Shown here: positions 1 to 10,680 of the stretch, one piece after another
Layout of the letters: the number at the start of each line of letters is the position of its first letter
Position numbering within the stretch: the stretch's first letter is position 1
Source: Zygnema cylindricum
Lineage: Eukaryota > Streptophyta > Zygnematophyceae > Zygnematales > Zygnemataceae
Length of the DNA stretch: 41,500 bases
Assembly (NCBI GenBank): GCA_037447655.1
Contig: JBBHKE010002380.1
Coordinates: 344,832 to 386,331, forward strand
Reading direction: 5' to 3'
Position numbers and translations under genes: made by a program
Notes under the pieces: generated by a model
Databases searched by the model: none
What the model was told of the DNA's origin: nothing
Seen by the model: the letters and a program-made list of their open reading frames with translations, nothing else

Positions 1-537
1 TAGGATATTGCCACGTGTAATCCGGAGTAGTGGCGCCGAAAAACGCCAAAGCGGCCATTTTGGAATCCAAGCTCGCACCACGGCCGTCAATTCAAATTGA
101 CTTTTTATCTAGACCGTCAAAATAAATGTTCGCAGCATTTGTTTTGTGTTCTACTATACAACTTAACAAGTTCTATGTTCTATTGTACGTTTCATCAGTT
201 AAATGAAATGTCCTACATGTACATGTTTAAATACCTATCAAACCCCTTTATCCCCAACCCTGGTTCTAGACTTAACGGACAAAGCTAATGATTACGGCTG
301 TTTTGACAGACTGCAGGTATAAGGATCAATTCCTGGGTCCGTCATATACTATTCTGGTAAATGTACCAAATCTACTCATTTTCTTCCTAGAGGGCGTAGG
401 CAGCCATGGCTTTAGCTCCCTATCTAGCCTTTGGTGACTACAACAAGTGTGGGGGTTTGGAGAAGGGAGTCAGAGGAAGACTGCCTTTGCTCTTTTTCTA
501 TCCTAATAATGATTTATAAAATACACAAATATCAACA
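1..537 (-). mobile_element. Family A copia 3' LTR (left-truncated by window)
   Basis: This is the end of an LTR belonging to a minus-strand copia-type element. It closes with ATATCAACA at 537, which reads TGTTGATAT at the LTR start on the minus strand. A purine run (AAGGGGAG on the minus strand) directly abuts it at 538-545, as a polypurine tract should. Bases 1-537 align closely with 9,467-9,997, the matching part of the second LTR of the same array. The LTR start lies outside the window. Confidence 0.8.
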
Positions 538-548
538 CTCCCCTTATT

Positions 549-1166
549 TTATAATCTTTTTTCTCTCAGCTCACACACAAAAACAAACAAAAACAAAACA
601 AAAAAAAAATCTTTTCGTTTCCTCTTATAAAACTTCAAGTGAATACCTCTGTGTTTAAAAAAGTGTATTAGATGAGCCAAAATACACATTGCATCTTGTT
701 GATCACACATTTTATTTTGTATGCCACTTTTCATAAATCCGAGCTCTTGGAGTAAAGATTTTATCCACCTCAACCTTTTTTCATCCGAGAAAAATATAAA
801 TTCCCTCTTGTAGTTCAAACAGCCAGCCCCATCCCCAATCTGCAACACAGACCTAGAGGCTAACCCTTTTACATTCACACCTTCATAGATGGCATCACTC
901 CCATTAGTGATTTCAAAACCATTACCCCCCAAATTTATCCTTAAATCAAGAGTCCCCACAAAGTTCCTCATAAAATCTACATCTTCCGAACTCATATTTT
1001 TATCCATGATAATTACCCCACTTTCTGAACTTTTCTCACTCTTTCTCATTAAATTCTTTCCACTATGACTTTCTATTTTTATTCCCAAAAAATATTTCTC
1101 CTCCCCTAAACCTTTCATCAAATATTCCTCTTCTCCCCTATCCTTTGGAGCCCCCCCTAGATTCAC
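549..1166 (-). pseudogene. Chimeric RT-end/RNase H-end frame of family A1
   Basis: This 205-residue open frame starts near the RT-RNase H junction. Residues around 20-35 match the copia motif seen in element B as YILGIQ. Residues around 134-175 match the RNase H end (SLLGELGHLKSGIQ and the CDNQA block, here CDQQD). The catalytic SDASYGD block is degraded to GSDAIYE. A homologous 155-residue frame lies at 10,117-10,584 in copy A2 with the same deletion. No activity is expected. The frame may stay open by chance or by youth of the copies. Confidence 0.6.
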
Positions 1167-2507
1167 TTCTCCCCTTTTCTCGGAATCCGTTGAAGTCTAC
1201 CTTTCCGACCAGTTTTCAGCTTCCAAAATATCTATGAAATTATCCTCATTATTTATATTTTTCCCTTTTTCAATTATGGATCCTAGATCTGACTTTCTCA
1301 TTTCTAAGTCATACACTTTACACTTCTTGACATCCTCAAGTACCTCCTCTCTCTTTACTTCCCTTATACCTCCAAAGGCACACTGTTGCTTTCGTGGAAT
1401 TTCTATGTGTTTTTCTCTCTTCCCCATGCTACGGATGTGAAGAAGCTCCAAAATATCTTCATCCTCTTTCTCCTCTTCCCCTTTTTCCTCCTAATTCACA
1501 TTCCAACTTATAATTTCTTCCAAATAAGGACACTCCTCCATATAGTGACCCGGTTAACTACAAAAGAAGCAAACCCCGTTTTTCAAAGCTCCCTTTTCTT
1601 TTCCTCTCCCTCTCTTTCCACCAAAGTTCCGATAAGGTTTACCTTTGTCTTTTTTCCTCTCATCACGCTTCCGCCAGTCACGATCATTACTCTCATCACG
1701 CTTCTACCAGTCACCACCTGCTGACAATGCATTCACCCTGTCACTTCCCCTACGGAGCTCAAAAGTGCTTTCCCTCACAAGAATCATCCCCATGGTAATG
1801 CTCCAAGTCCATGAAGAGCCATCCATTTCGTGCATACAGTTAATGATGTTTTCGTACTCATGTGGGTGTTTCATGATTAGTGTGTTAATCTTTCCCTCTT
1901 GAGAATCTACCTATCCTGCACTATCAAGCTCAACATATAACTCTGCATCATTGCAAAACTCTATCATGATACCGCCAATATAAACATAGGCCTCTATTTC
2001 GTGTTTTACTAACTGCTGCCTCTGTATAGTCTCACTCTTATAAATCTGAATTATTGTTTGCCAAATTTGTGAAGACTTAGTTAGGTTTATAAGAGTGATA
2101 GCTATGGACTTAGACACGTTTCTAAGTATGAGATGTTTTGCTATAATGTTTTTGTACTCCCAAATTTTCTTGTTATTTTTTTCGGTTTTTGGTTCAATTA
2201 TAACCCCTACAAGTGGAGCCCTAGTCGAGAGCCTAGCTTCCCTCACCATACGTGTCCCTTTTTCCTACTCCCTTTTTTTCCCTTCCATGGCAATTATTTT
2301 CCCTTCAATTTAAGTTGCATCTGAACTCCACTTGGTTTTGTGGGAAGCCCCCGGTAAATCTCCATAGTGAGTTCCACCAAAGCTCAGTGGAGAACACCTC
2401 ATTTGTCTCGAAACAATTCCCCATAAATGCTTTTCGAAAACCAATCCCTCTATCGTAAACTCCTAATAAGTGAAGTGTGTTCCATTAAACATAGGCACCC
2501 TAGATGG

Positions 2508-2520
2508 TGGGCCCATAACC
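2508..2520 (-). promoter_or_regulatory. Primer-binding site of family A (half-tRNA-Met type)
   Basis: The plus strand reads TGGGCCCATAACC, so the element strand reads GGTTATGGGCCCA immediately inside the LTR. This is complementary to the anticodon arm of initiator tRNA-Met and not to its 3' acceptor end. The following element-strand bases (CACCATCTAGGGTG) match the leader seen in B and F. Confidence 0.8.
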
Positions 2521-2603
2521 TCAAATTTTAGGGGGTCCATTCCCCCATAGAATTTGCATATTCAAAGAAGCTTATCTAGATATTGTCGACTCCAAGTTGA
2601 TAC
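2521..2603 (-). mobile_element. Family A central LTR, inner (U5-side) segment
   Basis: These 83 bases lie between the family A PBS and the GATAC target duplication of element B. The LTR resumes at 8,947 on the far side of B. The expected terminal TG is changed to TC. Confidence 0.6.
2599..2603. repeat. Target-site duplication of element B, left copy (GATAC)
   Basis: GATAC directly precedes the left LTR of B. The same five bases (8,942-8,946) directly follow its right LTR. Five-base duplications are typical of copia integrases. Confidence 0.85.
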
Positions 2604-3602
2604 TGCAACTCTGAGACCTCCATTGGTACTCAGAGTCAGCAGCTTACCAAGAGCCCCTAGGATAGCCTAAATCCCTTAGTCTTTGTATGAGTATTACTGA
2701 TACCCTGACAGAATACACACTGGCCACACTGCAACCCTTAAAAGTGCAGACTCCACTGAGTCTACTACAAAAAGAATCCTTCAATTTGCTCCCCTGAGCA
2801 GTAAATTATCAATGGTCAATTATGACCTTTTATATAGGAGCATTCTGGGAGAGAGGTGGCTTCTTCTAATTCTCTTAAGTCCTAAACCCCTCTCTGATCT
2901 TTCTGCTACTGAAGTACGCAGGCTATCTAATCACTGTACAATACACAAAGGTATTTGGCCCAGAGTACTTTCTATACGACTATTGTACGACATGGCCAAA
3001 AAGACGACGTCTGTCATATCCGGGTTCGCCATGGTATGTCCTCAAGATGCCGCTATTGAATGTCATGTTGCCACGTGTCACTTGGTGTGGCTGTGAGCGT
3101 AAACCGCCAAATCGTCCATTCCGCGATGGCGGCTTCTTCCTCTACCGTCCGATAGATATCGGCCTTAATTCAGGGTCGTTAAAAATACAAGTGGTATTTC
3201 CGACGTAACTCTATCTAACTATCTCTATGTGATTGTGGTCCATTCGTCAGTTAAATGAACTTCTGTATTTCTATATTGTTAAGTAGCTAATGTACCCTAT
3301 ATACTTCAACACAGGTGTTAAGCTACATGGTAACGATACTAGGCTACTTAGGCGGATGGTAGGTACCAAGATCAAATCCTGGGTCCGTCAACCTTTTTGG
3401 TAAGTTTACCAAAATGGCTGCCTTCTGACCTTAGGAGAAGCATAGGCAGCCATGGCTTTAGCTTCCTCTCCAGCCTTCAGTGACTACGGCAAGTATGGGG
3501 CCAGAGAGAGAAGTTAGAAGCAGGTTGTCTCTGCTTTTTCCTCCTAGTTTTAGATCATTTAGGGAACATAGAACATACATAAAAAACCTTTTAATTTCAA
3601 CA
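2604..3602 (-). repeat. Element B 3' LTR
   Basis: It starts TGCAACTCT and ends AATTTCAACA on the plus strand, and is 999 bp, the same length as its partner. It carries the U3 motif CAGTTAAATGAA (3,248-3,259) and a TATA box on the element strand (CTATATAAAAGG, 2,826-2,837). A 94-residue plus-strand frame (2,812-3,096) runs antisense through the LTR. I regard that frame as incidental. Confidence 0.9.
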
Positions 3603-3615
3603 ATCCGTTTATTTT

Positions 3616-4389
3616 TTAGTCACTTTTACGTTTAAGTTCACACTTCTCTCTGCAAAAAAATAATTTAGGAAAAGGCACAGGCTTTGTCATCATGTCTGCC
3701 ACCATCTCATTGTTTGGTCTATATTCTACACTTATTATTTTGTTCTCCACCTTTTCCCTAACAAAGCTAAGTTTGATATCCATGTGCTTTGCTTTAAAGT
3801 GATGTTTGGGATTAGCAGCAATTGCAATTGTTGCTTGATTATCACAAAATATTTTTTGAATTCCACTCTTAAGATGACCCAATTCACCAAGCAAAGATTT
3901 GACCCACATCAATTCTTTCAGAGCAGAGCAAGATGCAATATACTCTACCTCCATGGTGGACTGAGAAATGACCTTTTGCTTCTTACTGCTCCAGCAACAA
4001 GCACCATTCCCCACATAGAACACATATCCAAATGTACATCTTCCCATCGGAGCATCCCCATAGCTGGCATCACTCCAAGTGGTGATGTCAGTATTATCCC
4101 CACCTAGATGCAGCCATGAGATATCTGAGGACCCAATTAGCTGCTTCCCAATCCCTTTTGGTATGAGCATTGAGACTCCTACTTAGTAGTCGTACAGCTC
4201 CTGCCAAATCCGGTCTAGTACAATTCATAAAATAAATCAAACTGCCCACTACCTGTCTGTATGGGATAGTCTGCATAAACTTCTTCTCTTCTGGACCTAG
4301 TTTATCATCTAAAATTAGGATGTCTCCTTCCTCACTCCCCTCACTTCCCTTCTTTAGATGCATTCGAGTTGTACAACTATTAGCTTTGT
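3616..4389 (-). pseudogene. Element B RNase H domain
   Basis: The copia RNase H is readable in two overlapping frames. Landmarks in order on the minus strand are the pre-RNase H block (YRQVVGSLIY, near 4,250), SDASYGD with a catalytic aspartate (near 4,056-4,077), QSTMEVEYIA with the catalytic glutamate, CDNQA, HHFKAKHMDI, and NEMVADMMTKP just before the LTR. A frameshift near 4,110-4,170 separates the first block from the rest. In an active element this domain removes RNA from the RNA-DNA hybrid during reverse transcription in virus-like particles. Confidence 0.85.
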
Positions 4390-5300
4390 ATATCTAAAAT
4401 TTTTCCAAGATGTTTCCAATTGCCTCTTTTTGAGTTAGTCTAATTATTCTTTTTCCTCTATCTCTCTCTACTTGTATTCCCAAAATATATTTTGCCTCCC
4501 CAATGTCCTTCATTTCAAATCATCCTTTTAGATCTGTTTTTAGTATGTTGATTTTCTTCATTGACTTACTCAAAACAAGCAAATCATCAACATAAATTGC
4601 AATAAAGATGACACCTTCCTCATCTTCAAAAACATAAATTGAATGATTTGAATTGATCCGGATGTATCCCAGACCGGTAAGGAACTCATCAATTTTCTTG
4701 TTCCATTGTCAAGGCGCTTGTTTCAAACCATAGAGAGATTTGATCAGCCGGCATACCTTACTTTCCTCTCCTTGTTCCACAAATCCTTCCGGCTGTTGCA
4801 TGAAGATCTCATCCTGTAGTTCTCCATGCAAGAAGGTTGTCTTGATGTTAATCTGGTGTACTTCCATATCTTCTGCAGCAGCTAGACTGAGAAGTATCCG
4901 GACCGTAGGAAATCTGACGACGGGAGCAAAGGTTTCTTCGTAGTCTATTCCCTCATTCTGAGTAAAACCTTTTGCCACTAACTGGGCCTTATACCGCTCA
5001 ATGGTATTGTCCAGATTCAGTTTTAATTTGAAAACCCACTTACATCCAACTGGTTTTCGATTAGGTGGACAGTCCACCAACTCCCATGTATCAGCCGCCA
5101 TGATTGAAGCCATCTCTTCATTGATAGCTGTCTTCCACCAGTTTCTTTCCGGGCAGTTCATTGCCTCTCCATATGTTTGAGGTTCATCCGGCTGAGACAA
5201 TTTAGTTACCTTGTTGTTCACTTGTTTTTCTTGAAGCCTTTTGCTCCTTCTTCTCCCTGCCTCAAAATCTTTGCTCGGAATAGATGGTTCCCGTGGATTC
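4390..5300 (-). pseudogene. Element B reverse transcriptase domain
   Basis: The long frame (4,709-5,827) ends with the conserved copia RT start: WKTAINEEMASI, CKWVFKLKLN, LVAKGFTQ, YEETFAPVVR and SLYGLKQAP. A TGA then interrupts it where a tryptophan codon is expected (about 4,707). RT continues in the same region with the catalytic YVDD (4,583-4,594) and a second stop near 4,520. The enzyme would copy element RNA to DNA. Two or more stops make it non-functional as read. Confidence 0.88.
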
Positions 5301-5559
5301 TTTCGAATCACCGCGGCTTCTCCCCTGTCCCTCAGAACCATATCCGTTTCCACTACGTCTTCCGCTTCAAGTATAGGTGTCATCGTTGTTTCCAAGTCCA
5401 AGTCTTTCTCGATCTGTTTTGAATCTGCAAGAATATCATGTTCTTCGAGACCTAGATAGTTAGGAAGATGAAAGTCATCAGAATTGTCTGACTCAAATCT
5501 GATTCTGACTGACTTTGAGGATTTGGAGGGATCTACCGACTTCCCTTCATCCATAGCTA

Positions 5560-6506
5560 CTAGGTGTTTTACTAGAATTATATCTTCTCTCTTTAGATCA
5601 TACAGTCTATACCCTTTTACATCCTCATCATATCCCAGCAAGTATCTGAGTTTTCCTTTCGGATCTAGTTTCCAGTTAGATTTATTTGAATCTAAATTGA
5701 AGACTTTACTACCGAAAACCTTTAAGTGAGATAGATCTGGTTTTCGGCCGGTCCATCTCTCATATGGAGTTTGGCCTTTAATCGCCGAAGTAAGTACTCT
5801 ATTTTTCAAATAATTAGCACAATTCATAGCTTCGGCCCAAAATCTTTTTCCTATTATTTATTTGAGAACATACTCCGGGCACTATCATTCAATGTCATAT
5901 TCAATCTCTCGGCAACACCATTCTGTTCCGGGTTTTTCGGAACTGTCTTTTGATGTTGCAAACCATCCTCTTTTAAGAACTCCTCAAACTGATTAGAGGT
6001 ATATTCCCTTCCATTGTCACTTCTTAATCTCTTTATTGAGGTCTCGTGAAGCTTCTCGGCGCATGCCTTATATTGTTTGAAATACTTCAAAATTTCTTAT
6101 TTGTTTTTCAAAAAATATACCCGGGAGTACCGAGACCAATCATCGTTAATGGTTAACATAAATTTTTTCCCTCTGGGTGATGGCACTCTTGCCGGTCCCC
6201 AAATGTCCGTGTGTACCAAATCAAGAACTTTTTCTCCTTTATAGGAAGCTTCCTTTGGAAATGGTAATCTATGTGCTTTACTCGAGCACACCCACTACAA
6301 TCACTTAAATTCTCATTTTCCCCAAAGCCTATCCTTTCAACCAATACCATCTTTTTCATTTCTTTTAGCTTTTCTAGATTCACATGCACAAGTTTCTTAT
6401 GCCACAACATAATATCGTTGACACCAACATAGTAAAGTTTGATTTTTTCATTACTTAAAGCAAGCATGAACATTCCTTCGCTACCTTTCTCAGCAGTGAA
6501 GAACAC
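5560..6506 (-). pseudogene. Element B integrase (with GAG-pre-integrase domain)
   Basis: The pre-integrase block is at the right (LWHKKLVHVNLEKL, about 6,370-6,400). The catalytic aspartates follow in HTDIWGP (6,195-6,212) and SDNGREY (6,001-6,021). The glutamate is in NGVAERLN (about 5,907-5,930). The C-terminal part, with YERWTGRKP and KVFGSKVF, opens the long frame ending at 4,709. Frame changes near 6,290 and 6,095, and a break at about 5,830-5,854, split the domain into three or four pieces. Confidence 0.87.
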
Positions 6507-6533
6507 ATCTTCCTCAAAGCTAGCAGTAAAAAC

Positions 6534-6960
6534 TCATTTTCTGGTTCTATTTTCAAAACCTTTATCATCTAGTACAGATGTAGAGATAATGTTTTTGTTT
6601 AACTCCGGAATAAACAATACATCGGAGAATGTAACTATTGAGGTTTTCCCTTCCACTATGACTTTCAGATCTACCGATCCTACATAAGTAGTGGTAACTA
6701 CCCTCCCATCCCCATATTCAATCTCTACCGTAGGAATCTTTCTCAGCTTAGTGAACACATGCTTATCCTTGCACATGTGCATGGAGGCACCTGAATCCAC
6801 AATCCAACCCCCTTCACCTTTCAGTCCACCGAAAGCACATTTCTGCTTTCGCAGTATTTCGACTTCTGACTTTGCCTCCAACTCCTCATCTAAAAGAAGT
6901 TCCTAGTCCTCCTCATCCGATTCCTCCTCACGTACTTGTTTGACAAGTGCCTTTTTCTTC
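6534..6960 (-). pseudogene. Element B protease domain
   Basis: The frame 6,534-6,881 carries the aspartic protease active site DSGAS (about 6,783-6,801) in the context GGWIVDSGASMHMCKD. After it come the copia-typical VVTTTYVGSVDLKV and DVLFIPELNKNIIST. It lies between gag and integrase as usual. The gag-to-protease link is broken by a stop near 6,900. Confidence 0.86.
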
Positions 6961-6980
6961 CCTCGTGGTTGACCCCCAGT

Positions 6981-7925
6981 CTACCCCTCCTTTATCCGAA
7001 GCTTTGTCATTTTGGTACATTTCGCCATGTAATGCCCGGGTTTCTTGCAGAAATGCCAAAGCCCCTTAGGTCCCCTTGATCCAGACTCATCAGATTCATT
7101 TTTCTGGTCTTCCCCTCTATGACTTCCAAAGGGTTTCCGTGAATCTTTGTTTCTCCAACTTGCTCCGGCCGCCAAGGCTTGTCCACTCTTAACTCCTCTC
7201 TGGATTTCAATTGTATTCTCTCGGACGAGGATCGAACCAACTACCAAATTCCATATCCACCTGGAGTCCGACTGATCTTGTACCCGGTTCACAATGTTTT
7301 CATACTCATCGGGTAGTTTTATGAGTAAGCAGTGAACCTTTGCCTTCTCGATTTTTGCTTTTCCGGCACACTCTAACTCCATGAAGAGTATAGCCAGCTC
7401 ATTGCAAAAATCGAGCATCTTCTCTCCTTTGTGAAAGTATCCATTGATATTTTGCTCTGCCGGCTTTTGTTCCTGGATCGTACCGCTCCGGTACATATCT
7501 ATAAGCGCATCCCACAGATCAGATGCCCTTTCCACCTGCAACTGAGGACCTACGAGTCCTTCTGTAAGATGATAGAGGATAAAGTGCTTGGCCGCCATAT
7601 TGTTGTAATCCCACGTATCGATGTCATTCTCCTCATTTCTCGGAATAGGAGACATGAAAACAGATCCGGTTGCTATAGGTGTGTTTTTCTCATTTTCTTT
7701 CCTCTTTTCCATCACGATGCTTTCTTCGTCTTCTAAGTCCTCTGATGGCGGTGGATCAGGTTTCCTAGCAAATCTGCTTCCTCCAAACCATAGAGGGATA
7801 GCAGGACCGGATGGACATTTTACTCGCCCACTCACTATTTCCCATAATCTTTTCTCACATAAGGCTCCTATCGATCATACTCTCCCTATAGATGAACCCA
7901 GTCTCATTAAATGTGGGCACCCTAG
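6981..7925 (-). pseudogene. Element B gag (UBN2-type) with damaged zinc knuckle
   Basis: The main open part is 284 residues (6,981-7,835). It includes the Gag stretch AAKHFILYHLTEGL, DLWDALIDMY, MLDFCNELAILFMEL and LLIKLPDEYENIV. A zinc knuckle lies near the end (HFCKKPGHYMAKC), where the first cysteine of the CCHC set is replaced by tryptophan. The conserved Gag start (EKRLWEIVSG) is upstream of the listed ATG and contains a stop, so the N-terminus is broken. Gag would form the virus-like particle. Confidence 0.84.
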
Positions 7926-7929
7926 AGGG

Positions 7930-7942
7930 TGGGCCCATAACC
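7930..7942 (-). promoter_or_regulatory. Element B primer-binding site (half-tRNA-Met type)
   Basis: The plus-strand TGGGCCCATAACC abuts the 5' LTR exactly. The element strand GGTTATGGGCCCA is a 13-base match to the complement of the anticodon arm of plant initiator tRNA-Met. It is followed by the small palindrome CACCCTCTAGGGTG. Confidence 0.88.
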
Positions 7943-8941
7943 TGCAACTCTAAGATCTCCATTGGTACTCAGAGTAAGCAGCCTACCACAAGCTCTTATG
8001 ATAGCTTGAATTCCATAGTATTTATATGAGTATTACTAACACCCTGACAAAATACAGACTGATCTGACTTCACCCCTTGGAAGCGCAGACTCCCTTGAGT
8101 CTGCTAAAAAAATAATCCTTGAATTTGCTCTCCTTAGTAGTAAATTATCAATGGTCAAATATGACCTTTTATATAGGAGCACTCAAGGAGAGAGGCGGCT
8201 ACTTCTAATTTTCCCAAGTCTTAAACCCCTCTGTGATCTCTCTACTACTGAAGTACGGAGTCAATCTAATTACTGTACAGTACAGAAAGGTACTTGGCCC
8301 AGAGTACTTTCTGTACGACTATTTTACGACATGGCCAAAAAGACGACGTCTGCCATATCTGGGTTTGCCATGGTATGTCCCAAAGATGCCGCTATTCAAT
8401 GTCATGTTGACACGTGTCACTTGGTGTGGCTTTGACCGCAAACCGCCAAATCGTCCATTTTGCGATGGCGGCTTCTTCCTCTACCGTCCGATTAATATCG
8501 GCCTTAATTCATGGTCGTTTAAAATACAAGTGGTATTTCCGACGTAACTCTATATAACTCTCTCTATGTAATTGTGGTCCATTCGTCAGTTAAATGAACT
8601 TCTGTATTTCCATATTGTTAAGTAGCTAATGTGCCCTATATACTACAACACAGGTGTTAGGCTACATGGTAACGATACTAGGCTACTTAGACGTACGGAA
8701 GGTACCAAGATCATATCTTGTGTCCATCAACCTTTTTGGTAAGTTTACCAAAACGGCTGCCTTCTGACTCTAGGAGAAGCATAGGCAGCCATGGCTTTAG
8801 CTTCCTCTCCAGCCTTGAGTGACTACCGCAAGTATGGGGCCAAAGAGAGAAGTTAGATTCAGGCTGCCTCTTCTTATTCCTCCTCATTTTAGATCATTTA
8901 GGGAACCTAGAAAATACATAAGAAAACTTTTAATTTCAACA
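7943..8941 (-). repeat. Element B 5' LTR
   Basis: This 999-bp LTR is flanked inside by the PBS and outside by GATAC. Its internal landmarks match those of the left LTR. Divergence is concentrated in the U5-side 170 bp and lighter elsewhere. Confidence 0.9.
8165..8176 (-). promoter_or_regulatory. TATA box of element B 5' LTR
   Basis: The element strand reads CTATATAAAAGG, a strong TATA match about 220 bp from the inner LTR end. This gives a long U3 and a short R-U5. The same motif is kept in the partner LTR at 2,826-2,837. Confidence 0.6.
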
Positions 8942-8946
8942 GATAC

Positions 8947-9997
8947 AAACCCAAATGACTAACACCTTCATAGTCAAAACCCCAATACAGTTTCACCCGT
9001 GTGAAAGAAGACTTTCTTTGTGCTCAGTTCCACCACAAAATGCAAAGTTAGAATATGAGTTTTGGATAACATTCCCCTCTTTGACTTTTCCTAAGAAACA
9101 CCACCACCCTGGTAGGCATAGACTAGGAGCGACTACAACCATGTGTAGCCTGGACTCCTTTGAGTCCGCAACAAAAAGAATCACTAAAAATGGTCAACTG
9201 AATGAGTTTATATTTAATGGCAAAGTTTATTGATATATACAGATGCTCTGTAGGAGAGAGGCAGCTACCTACCAAAATATTCTAAGTCTTAAAACCCCTC
9301 TCTAGCCCCCTAGTACTAAGGAACGAACCAATCATATGATTGTATTGTAGAAGAAAGTACAGGTGACGGAATACTTTATGTACGGTCCTTGTACGGCATC
9401 GCCATAATGTGACATTTGTCACATTTAGACTTGTCATCTTGCGTTCCGGAGATCCCGAAATCCTCCAGGATATTGCCACGTGTAATCCGTAGTGGTGGCG
9501 CCCGAAAACGCTAAGGCGGCCATTCCGGAATCCTTGCTGGCCTCACGGCCGTCAATTCAAATCGGCTTTTTATCTGGACCGTAAAAATAAATGTTAGCAA
9601 CATTTGTTTCATGTTGTACTATAGATTATAACATGTTCTATGTTCTATACATTTCATTAGTTAAATGAAATGTCCTACAAGTACATGTTTAAATACGTAG
9701 CATACCTCTTATCCCCAACACTGGTCCTGGACTTAACAGACAAAGCTAACGGTTACGGCTGTTTTGACAGACTGTAGGTACAAGGATCAATTCCTGGGTC
9801 CGACAGATACCATTTTGGTAAATGTACTAATCTACTCATTTTCTTCTTAGAGGGCCTAAGCAGCCATGGCTCTGGCTCCCTATCCAGCCTTTGGTGACTA
9901 CAACAAGTGTGGGGGTTTGGAGAAGAGAGTCAGAGGCAGACTGCCTTTGCTCTTTTTCTATCCTAATACAAACCTATAAAATACACAAATATCAACA
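8947..9997 (-). mobile_element. Family A central LTR, main segment (resumed after element B)
   Basis: It continues the LTR begun at 2,521. It ends ATATCAACA at 9,997 and is followed by the same polypurine context as the left LTR. Positions 9,467-9,997 match 1-537. It is the only LTR between internal regions A1 and A2, so both share it. The U3 motif TTAGTTAAATGAAATG is at about 9,655-9,670. Confidence 0.75.
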
Positions 9998-10680
9998 CTC
10001 CCCTTATTTTACAGTCTATTTTCCTCTCTGCTCACACACAAAAACAAACAGAAACAAAACAAAACAAAAAATCTTTTCATTTCCACTTGTAAAACTTTAA
10101 GTGAATACCTCCGTGTTTAAAGAAGTGTATTAGATGAGCCAAAATACACATTGCATCTTGTTGATCCCACATATAAAATTTTTATGTCGCTTTTCATTAA
10201 TCCGAGCTCTTGGAGCAAGGATTTGATCCACCTTATCATTTTTTCATCCGAGAAAAATACAAATTCCCTCTTGTAGTTCAAACAGCCAGCCCCATCCCTA
10301 ATCTGCAACACAAACCCAGAGGCTAACCCTTTTACAAGCACACTTTCATATATGGCATCACTCCCATTTGTGATTTCAAAACCATTACCCCCCAAATTTA
10401 TCCTTAAATCAACAGTCCTAAGAAATTTCCTCATAAAATCTACATCTTCCGAACTCATATTTTTATCCATGATAATTACCCCATTTTCTGAAGTTTTCTC
10501 ACTCTCTCGCATGGAACTCTTTCCACTATGACTTTCTATTTTTATTCCCAAAAAATATTTCTCCTCCCCTAAACCTTTCATCAAATATTCCTCTTCTCCC
10601 CTATCCTTTGGAGCCCCCTCTAGATTTACTTCTCCCCTTTTCTCGGAATACCTTGAAGTTTACCTTTCTGACCAGTTTTT
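9998..10680 (-). mobile_element. Family A2 internal region, truncated
   Basis: It begins with the polypurine-tract side of family A and matches 538 to about 1,210, including the chimeric RT/RNase H frame (10,117-10,584). Similarity stops near 10,680, where GC-rich unrelated sequence (TAGCGCTGGCGCC) begins. It carries the same internal deletion as A1, as expected if the array arose by recombination or from a shared deletion-derivative parent. Confidence 0.72.

Larger units (their letters stand above)
538..2520 (-). mobile_element. Family A1 internal region: deletion-derived copia gag/RT-RNase H remnant
   Basis: On the minus strand the order is PBS (2,508-2,520), a gag remnant (about 1,490-2,460) with the Gag-like stretch around AKHLILRNV, a piece of the gag-protease junction (QCAFGG), and then directly the RT end and RNase H end. 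The 205-residue frame at 549-1,166 joins an RT-end motif (KYFLGI) to an RNase H tail (WIKSLLQELG). Integrase, most of RT and the RNase H core are absent, so this is an internally deleted, non-autonomous form. In element B the same landmarks are several kilobases apart. The gag part carries stops. Confidence 0.72.
2604..8941 (-). mobile_element. Element B: near-complete but decayed Ty1/copia retrotransposon
   Basis: This 6,338-bp element is bounded by 999-bp LTRs (2,604-3,602 and 7,943-8,941) and the duplication GATAC. On the minus strand the order is LTR, PBS, gag, protease, integrase, reverse transcriptase, RNase H, LTR. That is the Ty1/copia order, with integrase before RT. The coding region is broken by several stops and frameshifts, and by eye the LTRs differ at roughly a tenth of positions, so the insertion is old and inactive. 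It sits inside the central LTR of array A and is therefore younger than that array. Confidence 0.93.

Noticed and set aside
2812-3096. 94-residue plus-strand frame, conserved at 8,151-8,435
   Set aside because: Both copies lie antisense in the two LTRs of element B. Conservation follows from LTR duplication and no domain is recognisable.
7930-7942. TGGGCCCATAACC as part of a tRNA-Met gene
   Set aside because: Only the anticodon-arm sequence is present, next to an LTR edge, with no acceptor, D or T arms. It is a primer-binding site.
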